Shown here: piece after piece, positions 1 through 6,481 of the stretch
Position numbering within the stretch: position 1 is the stretch's first letter
Layout: the number at the start of each line of letters is the position of its first letter
Assembly (NCBI GenBank): GCA_934101745.1
Contig: CAKOSD010000064.1
Location: forward strand, 1-6,560
DNA: 6,560 nucleotides
From: an uncultured Bacilli bacterium
GTDB taxonomy: Bacteria > Bacillota_I > Bacilli_A > RF39 > UBA660
Reading direction: 5' to 3'
Position numbers and translations under genes: made by a program
The notes under the pieces: model-generated
The model's input: only the letters and a program-made list of their open reading frames with translations
Databases searched by the model: none
What the model was told of the DNA's origin: nothing

Positions 1-2030
1 CAACCATTCCTTTTATAGCCCGATATCGTAAAGAAGTAACTGGTAATTTAAATGAAGATGAAATAAGAACTATCGAAGAATCTTATCGTTATCAAGAAAA
101 TTTGCTAAAGAAAAAAGAAGATACCATTAGACTTATTGAAGAAAAAGGCTTACTTACAGATGAAATTAAAACCAATATTTTAAATGCTACTAAACTAGCC
201 GAAATTGAAGATATTTATCGTCCTTTTAAAGAAAAGAAAAAGACCAAGGCTACGGAGGCTATTAAAGCCGGCTTAGAACCTCTTGCTAAAAAAATAATGG
301 CTTTTCCAGAAAAAGGGAATATGGAAAGTTTGGCTAGTGGTTATAACATGGATACTGATAAAGCCATCGAAGGAGCCGGTTACATTATTGCCGAATGGAT
401 AAGTGATAATGCCTCCAGCCGTAAATATATTAGAAACTATATAACCAATACCGGCTTTATTGTATCAAGTAAAAAAAGTAAGGCCGAAGATGAAAAGAAA
501 ACTTATGAAATGTATTATGAATTTCGAGAAAAAATCAAGTATGCTAAACACTTTCATATTTTAGCCATGAACCGTGGCGAAGATGAAAAAATCTTAAACG
601 TTAACCTGGACTATGATTTTGATGAAATTTTCTTAAATCAAGAACGAAAATTTATAAAAAACGAAAAGTCATTTGTTTGTGATACCGTAAAAGCCGCAAT
701 TAAAGATGCCTTAAAGCGATTAATCTTACCAAGTGTCGAAAGAGAAATTAGAAGCGAATTAACTGATGAGTCCTCTAGTAAGGCTATCTTAACATTCCAG
801 GACAATTTAGAACATTTACTTTTAACGCCTCCCATTAAAAATTCTCATGTCTTAGGATTTGACCCCGCTTTTCGTACTGGTTGCAAATTAGCCGTCTTAT
901 CTCCTAGTGGCACTTTAGAAACCATTGCTGTTATTTATCCTCATGAACCGGTTAATGATAAAGTAGGAGCGGCTAAGAAATTACTGGAACTTATTGAAAA
1001 ATATAAAATCGACATCATTGCTATTGGTAACGGTACGGCCTCTCGGGAATCCGAAAAATTTGTTAGCCAAACTATTAAGGGTACTAATTGTAAATATATT
1101 ATCGTAAGCGAGGCGGGTGCTAGTATTTACTCGGCCTCCCCACTTGCTAAAGAAGAATTTCCTGATCTTACGGTTGAAAAAAGAAGCGCTATTTCCATTG
1201 GTCGTCGTCTTCAAGACCCTCTATCAGAATTAGTAAAAATAGACCCTAAATCTATTGGGGTTGGGGAGTATCAATATGATGTTAATCAAAAAGAGTTAGC
1301 CAGCGGTCTGGATTTTACCGTTTTAAAAGTAGTTAACGAAGTTGGTGTTAATGTTAATACCGCTAGTCCTTCTATATTAAAATATATTTCCGGTTTAACT
1401 AAACCTGCTATTACTAAATTAATGAGCGCTAAACCTTTTAAAACCCGTGAAGATATAGCCAAAGTAAAGGGTATAAGCGCTAAAGTTTATGAACAGGCGA
1501 TTGGTTTTTTAAGAATAAAAGATGGTTTAAATCCATTAGATAATACCGGCATTCACCCAGAATCATATGATTTAACTAATAACATTTTGCAAGAACTAAA
1601 TTTAAATATCAAAAATATTAATAGTGATGATTTTAAAGAAACTTTAAAGAAAGCCAACCCTAAAATTCTAGCCTCTAAATTAAGTGCTGATATTTATACT
1701 GTTACAGATATTCTAAAAGAACTTCAAAATCCTGGTTTAGATATTCGTGAAAACTTAGATGCCCCTATTTTAAAAAGTGATATTTTAACTATTGATGATT
1801 TAAAAATTGGGATGCAACTCGATGGCACAGTCCGTAATGTAACCTCTTTCGGCGCCTTTGTTGACATTGGTCTTCATGATGATGGGTTAGTTCATATTTC
1901 TAAAATGAGTAAAAACTTCGTTAGTGATCCTAAAGAAATTGTTAAAGTAGGACAAATCGTTAAAGTATATGTTTGTGATATCAATAAAGAAAAGCAAAAA
2001 GTAGGTTTATCTTTGCTACCTTTGGTTTAA
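1..2030 (+). CDS. tex: Tex family RNA-binding transcription accessory protein, 5'-truncated by window edge
   Basis: Tex is a cytoplasmic nucleic-acid-binding protein, related to eukaryotic Spt6, linked to transcription and RNA handling. The reading frame is open from base 3 (first full codon ACC) and ends with TAA at 2030, giving 675 visible residues. The first residues, TIPFIARYRKEVTG, are the hallmark of the Tex N-terminal domain, so the true start lies upstream; an internal TTG at 102 is not the start. I estimate a few tens of residues are missing, since family members run about 710-780 aa. Domains in order: Tex-N helical region; YqgF/RuvC-like fold from about nt 846 (GFDPAFRTG, EAGASIYSASPLA, RRLQDPLSELVKIDPKSIG); helix-hairpin-helix pair about nt 1330-1530 (VGVNVNTAS, EQAIGFLRI); S1 RNA-binding domain about nt 1800-2025 (GTVRNVTSFGAFVDIG, GLVHIS). 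The loop after SGLTK looks about four residues shorter than in Tex sequences I know. Identity is secure; the protein's exact role in this organism is not shown. Confidence 0.96.
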   Translation, partial: TIPFIARYRKEVTGNLNEDEIRTIEESYRYQENLLKKKEDTIRLIEEKGLLTDEIKTNILNATKLAEIEDIYRPFKEKKKTKATEAIKAGLEPLAKKIMAFPEKGNMESLASGYNMDTDKAIEGAGYIIAEWISDNASSRKYIRNYITNTGFIVSSKKSKAEDEKKTYEMYYEFREKIKYAKHFHILAMNRGEDEKILNVNLDYDFDEIFLNQERKFIKNEKSFVCDTVKAAIKDALKRLILPSVEREIRSELTDESSSKAILTFQDNLEHLLLTPPIKNSHVLGFDPAFRTGCKLAVLSPSGTLETIAVIYPHEPVNDKVGAAKKLLELIEKYKIDIIAIGNGTASRESEKFVSQTIKGTNCKYIIVSEAGASIYSASPLAKEEFPDLTVEKRSAISIGRRLQDPLSELVKIDPKSIGVGEYQYDVNQKELASGLDFTVLKVVNEVGVNVNTASPSILKYISGLTKPAITKLMSAKPFKTREDIAKVKGISAKVYEQAIGFLRIKDGLNPLDNTGIHPESYDLTNNILQELNLNIKNINSDDFKETLKKANPKILASKLSADIYTVTDILKELQNPGLDIRENLDAPILKSDILTIDDLKIGMQLDGTVRNVTSFGAFVDIGLHDDGLVHISKMSKNFVSDPKEIVKVGQIVKVYVCDINKEKQKVGLSLLPLV

Positions 2031-2042
2031 AATAACTATAAA
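2013..2042 (+). promoter_or_regulatory. Weak candidate sigma-A promoter for the LtaS-like gene
   Basis: TTGCTA (2013-2018, four of six to TTGACA) lies 18 nt before TATAAA (2037-2042, five of six to TATAAT), overlapping the end of tex. It would give a leader of roughly 110 nt before the ATG at 2160. Matches like this are common in AT-rich DNA, and read-through from tex is equally possible because no clear terminator separates the genes. Confidence 0.22.
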
Positions 2043-2144
2043 GAAAAGTCTAATTACATTCAGGAATAATTTTCTAAAAAAAGTAAATAACTAAAAATAT
2101 TAAGTAAATATTAAAAGGAAACTCTAAAATAAAAAAGTAAATGC

Positions 2145-2150
2145 AAAGGA
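2145..2150 (+). promoter_or_regulatory. Ribosome binding site of the LtaS-like gene
   Basis: AAAGGA is complementary to the 3' end of 16S rRNA and sits 9 nt before the ATG at 2160. It supports that start, and with it the long lysine/asparagine-rich N-terminus of the protein, as genuine. Confidence 0.7.
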
Positions 2151-2159
2151 TGGGATAAA

Positions 2160-4280
2160 ATGTCTAAAAATAAGTCAAAATCTAAGAAAAACCATAGTAA
2201 AGTCTCAAATAATAAGATTAACCCTAAAAATAACCATTTAGAAACTAACTCTAAGTTAAATAATCAAGAAAAAGAATTTAATAATAAAAAACAGCAAGCA
2301 AAAGCAAACCTTAAAAAAAAGAAGTTATCTTTATTAATTCTTACTTTTCTTATCCTGGTTTATTTAGAAATATTTTATAAAATAACCATATTTGGTATTT
2401 CTAATATTTTAAAAGCTAATACTTTAATTCTTCTAATTCTTTTACTACCAATAAGTAGTATTATAACAAGCCTTGCTACTTTAACTAAGAGTCCTAAAAA
2501 AAATAAAATAATCTACTTAATTCTTATCTTTTTAGTAACCATATTTTTTAATGTCGCCTTAATCTTTAAAAAGGTATTTAATACTTACTTTTGTCTTTCT
2601 TTATTTGGACTAACTGACCAGGCTCTAGCCTTTAGTGCTACCGCTATCTTAGAAATATTAAAAAACGTATTCTATATAATTGGGCTTTTTCTTCCCTTTA
2701 TAATTACCATTCTTATTAGTAAATACATATCATTTAATCGTATGGATAAGAAAACCGGGGCTTTAAACTTTTTAGCTTTATTCTTAAGTATCCCTCTTTT
2801 TGAAATTATAGCTTATCAATCAAAAGACCAAGAAAATTCGCTTTATCATCTATTTAATACTAATTATAATAATGCTTTAAATATTGAAAAAGTTGGGGTT
2901 ATACCAGCTTTGTACTTAGATATAAAAGAATTACTTTTTAAATATGATAATAAAACGACGATAGAATCACCAAGTATTTTAGAACCGACTACTGATAATA
3001 ATTCTAATGATAATCCCGAGGAAAATAAATATTCTTATAATAATTTAGATATTGATTTTGATAATTTAATAAATAATACTCAAAATAAAACTTTACTTAG
3101 TATGCATAAATACTTTAAGGAAGATGAAGGAACTTTAAAAAATGAATATACTGGTCTGTTTAAAGATAAAAATTTAATTGTTATCATGGCTGAAAGTCTT
3201 AACACTATTGGAATTAGAGAAGATATAACGCCTACCTTGTATAAACTTGCCACGACCGGTTTTAACTTTACTAACTTTTATACGCCTGTTAATTTAAGTA
3301 CTATCGGTGGCGAATTTCAAAACTTAACGGGACTATTTGCCAATCTTAATGATTTAAATAAATATTTTCGCAAAGGAACTAATTATTTTCCTTTTGGTTT
3401 AGGTAATGTTTTTAAAAATAGTGGTTATGATGTAAAGGCTTACCATGCTAATGATGCTTATTTTCAAAATCGTAATACTTATTTAAAAACTATGGGGTTT
3501 GATTATTTTAAAGCCAAAAACACCGGTTTAGAAAAACTTATGGATTGTAATATTTGGCCAGCCAGCGATAATGAAATGATTAAAGCAACGTCTAATGAAT
3601 GGATAAACTCTTCAAGATTTTTAACATATTATGTGTCAGTATCATCACATATGCCTTATAATAGAAATGGTAATGCCATGGTAAGTAAAAATTGGCAATT
3701 AGTTAAAGATTTAGACTTAAGTGATGAGGCTAAAGGCTACTTAGCCAGTGTAATCGAATTAGATAGAGCTGTTGCTAGTCTTATTACAACCTTAGAAGAA
3801 AATAATCGTTTAGATGATACAGTTATTGCTATAATTCCTGATCATTACCCTTATAGCATGGATATAAATTCTATTAATGAATTATCAACATATAAAAGAG
3901 ATGAAACCATTGAAGTAAATCATAGTTCTCTAATTATTTGGAATAATAAAACTCCAAGTCTTACCGTAAATAAAACGGCTAGTCAGTTAGACTTTTTACC
4001 AACTCTTTATAATCTTTTTGGTATTTCTTATGATTCCCGTCTTTTCATGGGTAAAGATATTTTATCTTCCTATCCTGGACTTGTTTTCTTTCAAAATAAA
4101 AGTTGGGTAAGTGATTATGGAACCTATTATGCTAGTAATAATAAATTTGTTGCTAAAGAGGGTTTAGAAGTATCAGATGACTATGTTAATAATATCAATA
4201 AAGTTGTTAAAAATCGTCTAAACATGAGTAAACTTATTATTGAAAATGATTACTATGCTAAAATAAATTATAAAGAATAA
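2160..4280 (+). CDS. LtaS-type lipoteichoic acid synthase family protein (membrane phosphoglycerol transferase/sulfatase fold)
   Basis: This 706-aa membrane enzyme is predicted to transfer glycerol-phosphate from phosphatidylglycerol onto a growing polyglycerol-phosphate chain (lipoteichoic acid) on the outer membrane face. Residues 1-55 are a hydrophilic Lys/Asn-rich cytoplasmic tail. Five hydrophobic helices follow at about 56-76, 85-107, 116-137, 168-188 and 202-219, as in LtaS. An Asn/Asp-rich linker (about 262-310) leads to an extracellular sulfatase-fold domain from about 335. By comparison with Staphylococcus aureus LtaS, metal and catalytic residues are in place: Glu345 (MAESL; LtaS E255), nucleophile Thr381 (LSTIGGEF; T300), His429 (H347), Arg438 (QNRN; R356), His497 (SSHMPY; H416) and Asp561-His562 (PDHY; D475-H476). 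The position of LtaS Trp354, in the glycerol-phosphate site, is Gln436. Start chosen from the RBS at 2145. The family also includes LTA primases and other phosphoglycerol transferases, so the exact acceptor is uncertain and I give no gene symbol. Confidence 0.9.
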   Translation: MSKNKSKSKKNHSKVSNNKINPKNNHLETNSKLNNQEKEFNNKKQQAKANLKKKKLSLLILTFLILVYLEIFYKITIFGISNILKANTLILLILLLPISSIITSLATLTKSPKKNKIIYLILIFLVTIFFNVALIFKKVFNTYFCLSLFGLTDQALAFSATAILEILKNVFYIIGLFLPFIITILISKYISFNRMDKKTGALNFLALFLSIPLFEIIAYQSKDQENSLYHLFNTNYNNALNIEKVGVIPALYLDIKELLFKYDNKTTIESPSILEPTTDNNSNDNPEENKYSYNNLDIDFDNLINNTQNKTLLSMHKYFKEDEGTLKNEYTGLFKDKNLIVIMAESLNTIGIREDITPTLYKLATTGFNFTNFYTPVNLSTIGGEFQNLTGLFANLNDLNKYFRKGTNYFPFGLGNVFKNSGYDVKAYHANDAYFQNRNTYLKTMGFDYFKAKNTGLEKLMDCNIWPASDNEMIKATSNEWINSSRFLTYYVSVSSHMPYNRNGNAMVSKNWQLVKDLDLSDEAKGYLASVIELDRAVASLITTLEENNRLDDTVIAIIPDHYPYSMDINSINELSTYKRDETIEVNHSSLIIWNNKTPSLTVNKTASQLDFLPTLYNLFGISYDSRLFMGKDILSSYPGLVFFQNKSWVSDYGTYYASNNKFVAKEGLEVSDDYVNNINKVVKNRLNMSKLIIENDYYAKINYKE

Positions 4281-4287
4281 GAAAATC

Positions 4288-4316
4288 TTGTAAAAATTTA
4301 TTTAAGATTATATACA
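4288..4316 (+). promoter_or_regulatory. Candidate sigma-A promoter for asnB
   Basis: TTGTAA (4288-4293, four of six) is spaced exactly 17 nt from TATACA (4311-4316, four of six), just after the stop of the LtaS-like gene. Transcription would start near 4323, giving a leader of about 65 nt containing the Shine-Dalgarno sequence and the palindrome at 4364. This leader is too short for a T-box riboswitch. Both hexamers are imperfect in very AT-rich DNA, so co-transcription with the upstream gene remains possible. Confidence 0.35.
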
Positions 4317-4356
4317 AATAAGAAAAATTAAAGTAAAATTAAAAAATAAAGATGAA

Positions 4357-4363
4357 AGAAAGG
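4357..4363 (+). promoter_or_regulatory. Shine-Dalgarno sequence placed unusually far from the asnB start
   Basis: AGAAAGG matches the complement of the usual Bacilli 16S rRNA 3' end over seven bases, but lies 26 nt before the asnB ATG instead of the usual 6-10. The only nearer candidate is a poor GATGAAG at 4376-4382. The intervening DNA is the perfect palindrome at 4364-4379; if that folds in the mRNA, the effective distance falls to about 10 nt. Confidence 0.45.
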
Positions 4364-4379
4364 CATCAAATATTTGATG
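4364..4379 (+). repeat. Perfect 16-bp palindrome in the asnB leader
   Basis: CATCAAATATTTGATG equals its own reverse complement over all 16 bases; flanking bases G4363/A4380 do not extend it. It ends 10 nt before the asnB ATG. It could be an operator for a dimeric DNA-binding protein, or a small RNA hairpin (about six pairs, four-base loop) between Shine-Dalgarno and start. As an RNA hairpin it is weak, with only two G-C pairs. Confidence 0.6.
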
Positions 4380-4389
4380 AAGTAATATT

Positions 4390-6207
4390 ATGTGTGGAAT
4401 AGCAGGTTTTGTGGATAAAACTATTAAAAATAAAGAAAAAGTTATAAAAGATATGGCCGAACGAATTAAATATCGTGGTCCTGATGGCGAAGGGTATTTT
4501 ATAGATGATGACGTTGCTCTTGCCCACCGTAGATTAGCCATTATCGACTTATCTAGTGGGGGTCAACCTCAGTACAACGAAGATAAATCGTTAGTTATCG
4601 TTTTTAATGGAGAAATTTATAATTTTGTCGAACTAAAAAGAGAATTAACAAAAAGTGGACATAAGTTCACTAACAAAAGTGATACGGAAGTAATTATTCA
4701 TGGTTATGAAGAATGGGGCTGTGATATAACTAAGCATTTGCGTGGAATGTTTGCCTTTGCCATTTGGGATACTAAACAAAAAACTTTATTTATGGCTCGT
4801 GATGGCTTTGGAATTAAACCCCTATACTATGCTAAATTTGGTAGCAGTTTTATGTTTGCATCAGAAATAAAAGCCTTTTTAGATCACCCTAAATTTAAAA
4901 AAGAATTAAATAAAGAAATCTTAAGTAGTTATCTATGCTTTAACTCAACTCCAACCGAAGAAACTTTTTTCAAAGGTGTTTATCGGGTAGAACCAGGTTA
5001 TCAAATATTATATAAAGATGGTAAAATTAATAAAACTCAATTCTTTAAATTAGAATTTGCTGAAACTAATGAAGACATGGATACCATTGTGAAAAAAATT
5101 AGAGAGGCTATGGATAATTCTGTTAAGTACCATCAAATTAGTGATGTCGAAGTAGGTTCTTTCTTATCAAGTGGTATTGATTCTTCTTACTTAGTATCTA
5201 TTGCTAAACCTGATAAAACCTTTACCGTTGGTTATGATAATCCTAAGTACGATGAAATTAAATATGCTAAAGATTTAGCCGCCAAACTAGGTATTGAAAA
5301 TAAATCTAAAAAAATTACTAAAGAAGAGTATATGAAGGCATTTCCTAATATTATGTATCATATGGATGAACCTCTTGCCGATCCTTCGGCTATTGCCTTA
5401 TACTTTGTGGCGGAAATTGCTTCTAAAGATGTAAAAGTCGTAACATCAGGGGAAGGAGCAGATGAGTTATTTGGCGGCTACTTATCATATCGGGAAGAAG
5501 TCGACCAAGCCTGGTATATGAAAATACCTTATCCTATTCGTCATGTTGCTTCTCTAGTAGCCGGCCTTTTCCCCGAAGTACGAGGTTTTAACTTCGTTTA
5601 TAGAAGAGGACGTAAATTAGAAGATTATAATATTGGCTTAGGACGAGTATTCCGCGATGAAGAAGCCCAAAAAATAGTAAAATTTAAAAATCAAATTAAT
5701 ACTAAAGATATCGTAGCGCCCCTATATGCTGAATATAAAGATCAAAGCGATTTAGTAAAACGCCAAGTAATAGATTATTATTATTGGTTAGTTCAAGACT
5801 TCTTACACGCTGTGGATAGAAATACTATGATGTTTGGCTTAGAGGCAAGAACTCCTTTCCTAGATAAAAGAGTCTATGAAGTAGCAAGACACTTACCAAG
5901 TTATGCCAAAGTAAATAAGGAAACTAGTAAACCAGCCTTAAGACTGGCCGCTAAACAATCAATACCAAATGAGGCGTATAAAAAGAAAAAACTAGGATTC
6001 CCAGTTCCTTTAAGAGAATGGATAAGAGAAGATGATTTATATCAAGAAATAAAGACTAAATTTGATAGTAAAATAGCCCAAGAAATATTCGATCATAAAA
6101 GAATAATTAAACTTCTAGAAGACCATAAATCAGGTAAAAAAGATTGTTATAAAAAAGTATGGACTATTTATACCTTCTTAGTTTGGTATGATCAGTTTTT
6201 TGCTTAA
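4390..6207 (+). CDS. asnB: Glutamine-hydrolysing asparagine synthetase (AsnB type)
   Basis: Cytoplasmic amidotransferase of 605 aa. The N-terminal glutaminase half releases ammonia from glutamine; the C-terminal half activates aspartate with ATP and makes asparagine (EC 6.3.5.4). Start is fixed by MCGIAGF: Met1 is removed so that Cys2 becomes the N-terminal nucleophile. Glutamine-site residues fit the E. coli AsnB set: Arg48 (AHRRLAIIDLS), Asn73 and Glu75 (NGEIYN), Asp98 (SDTE), plus RGPDG at 29-33. The ATP pyrophosphatase loop is SSGIDSS (260-266), with Ser in place of the more common first Gly of SGG(I/L)DSS. SGEGADELFGGY (353-364) and DRNTMMFGLEARTPFLD (476-492) complete the synthetase domain. 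Length is normal for the family and no frame is broken. The gene follows the LtaS-like gene after 109 bp and ends at a strong terminator. Some Firmicute AsnB proteins (B. subtilis AsnB, Lactobacillus plantarum AsnB1) amidate diaminopimelate in peptidoglycan precursors; sequence alone does not exclude that role here. Confidence 0.95.
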   Translation: MCGIAGFVDKTIKNKEKVIKDMAERIKYRGPDGEGYFIDDDVALAHRRLAIIDLSSGGQPQYNEDKSLVIVFNGEIYNFVELKRELTKSGHKFTNKSDTEVIIHGYEEWGCDITKHLRGMFAFAIWDTKQKTLFMARDGFGIKPLYYAKFGSSFMFASEIKAFLDHPKFKKELNKEILSSYLCFNSTPTEETFFKGVYRVEPGYQILYKDGKINKTQFFKLEFAETNEDMDTIVKKIREAMDNSVKYHQISDVEVGSFLSSGIDSSYLVSIAKPDKTFTVGYDNPKYDEIKYAKDLAAKLGIENKSKKITKEEYMKAFPNIMYHMDEPLADPSAIALYFVAEIASKDVKVVTSGEGADELFGGYLSYREEVDQAWYMKIPYPIRHVASLVAGLFPEVRGFNFVYRRGRKLEDYNIGLGRVFRDEEAQKIVKFKNQINTKDIVAPLYAEYKDQSDLVKRQVIDYYYWLVQDFLHAVDRNTMMFGLEARTPFLDKRVYEVARHLPSYAKVNKETSKPALRLAAKQSIPNEAYKKKKLGFPVPLREWIREDDLYQEIKTKFDSKIAQEIFDHKRIIKLLEDHKSGKKDCYKKVWTIYTFLVWYDQFFA

Positions 6208-6211
6208 ATAG

Positions 6212-6249
6212 AAAATACATAAGATTCTTACCGTCTTATGTATTTTTTT
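6212..6249 (+). terminator. Intrinsic terminator after asnB
   Basis: Five bases after the asnB stop, AAAATACATAAGA (6212-6224) pairs perfectly with TCTTATGTATTTT (6234-6246) around a 9-base loop. The T-run spans 6243-6249, partly inside the stem, so seven uninterrupted Ts end the structure. The A-run at the 5' foot of the stem means it could also act weakly in the opposite direction. It separates asnB from the response regulator gene. Confidence 0.9.
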
Positions 6250-6325
6250 ACATTTAATCAATTTTACTATAACTATAGAAATAACAAAACAAAAAAATTG
6301 CCATCAAAATTAATAAAAAAGCTAT

Positions 6326-6363
6326 TTGTCATACTAATTAACAATAGAAATTATTAATGACAA
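6326..6363. repeat. Imperfect inverted repeat in the asnB-regulator gap
   Basis: TTGTCAT (6326-6332) and ATGACAA (6357-6363) pair perfectly. After a two-base bulge (AC) the stem continues with TAAT (6335-6338) against ATTA (6353-6356), leaving a 14-base loop. A T-rich stretch (TTATTTTAAT) follows on the + strand. On the - strand a run of six Ts follows after five bases. It could be a weak second terminator or a protein-binding site; no coding function is seen. Confidence 0.4.
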
Positions 6364-6414
6364 TTATTTTAATCCCTGTTCTATCCAACTCTAATAATTA
6401 ATGAAAATAGGTAA

Positions 6415-6443
6415 TTGACTTTAAATTTAAAGTGTAATATCCT
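6415..6443 (+). promoter_or_regulatory. Probable promoter of the response regulator gene
   Basis: TTGACT (6415-6420) is a five-of-six -35 box. A 17-nt spacer reaches TATCCT (6438-6443, four of six). The better-looking TAATAT (6435-6440) is only 14 nt away, which is too short for sigma-A with this -35. Transcription would begin near 6450, leaving a leader of about 30 nt. The spacer contains the palindrome at 6418-6433, so repressor binding here would block polymerase. Promoter location is fairly likely; the exact -10 is uncertain. Confidence 0.45.
6418..6433 (+). repeat. Perfect 16-bp palindrome within the regulator promoter
   Basis: ACTTTAAATTTAAAGT is its own reverse complement over 16 bases, bounded by G6417 and G6434, which cannot pair. 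It overlaps the -35 box and fills most of the spacer, where an operator would act. Only four G-C pairs' worth of bases (C6419, G6432) are present, so an AT-rich chance palindrome is possible. Confidence 0.5.
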
Positions 6444-6466
6444 AGAAATGTTAACAAAAACGATTA

Positions 6467-6475
6467 GAGGGTGAT
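6467..6475 (+). promoter_or_regulatory. Ribosome binding site of the response regulator
   Basis: AGAGGGTGAT (about 6466-6475) resembles AGGAGGTGAT, the complement of the 16S rRNA tail, and ends six nt before the ATG at 6482. It fixes the start of the truncated gene. Confidence 0.65.
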
Positions 6476-6481
6476 GATTTT

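Noticed and set aside
638..1214. Minus-strand open frames of 65 and 77 codons inside tex
   Set aside because: They lie antisense to a strongly conserved Tex coding region, have no recognisable domain, and are expected shadows in AT-rich DNA.
2042..2075. AGAAAA/TTTTCT inverted repeat after tex as a terminator
   Set aside because: Six A-T-rich pairs around a 22-base loop, followed by As rather than Ts; not a credible terminator.
2141..2158. A five-codon open frame (MQRMG) ending just before the LtaS-like start
   Set aside because: It overlaps the ribosome binding site itself and has no ribosome site of its own; far too short to support as a gene.
2313..2508. Runs of eight As (2313-2320 and near 2496-2503) in the LtaS-like gene as phase-variation sites
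   Set aside because: Runs of this length are ordinary in Lys-rich genes of such AT-rich genomes, and the frame is intact; a single sequence cannot show length variation.
4284..4309. Inverted repeat AATCTT/AAGATT after the LtaS-like gene as a terminator
   Set aside because: The stem is only six pairs with a 14-base loop and no T-run follows; it also overlaps the candidate asnB promoter.
4352..4402. A 16-codon open frame (MKERHQIFDEVILCVE) overlapping the asnB start, as a possible leader peptide
   Set aside because: It has no Shine-Dalgarno sequence upstream, contains no asparagine codons that could sense the product, and its frame runs through the palindrome by coincidence. Nothing supports translation.
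4308..4541. Minus-strand 77-codon open frame over the asnB start
   Set aside because: It is antisense to the conserved glutaminase N-terminus and has no recognisable domain; its hydrophobic look reflects the reverse complement of Lys-rich codons.
6250..6410. Search for a tRNA, riboswitch or small gene in the asnB-regulator gap
   Set aside because: No cloverleaf, no T-box or other riboswitch consensus, and no open frame with a ribosome site on either strand; only the bulged inverted repeat stands out.
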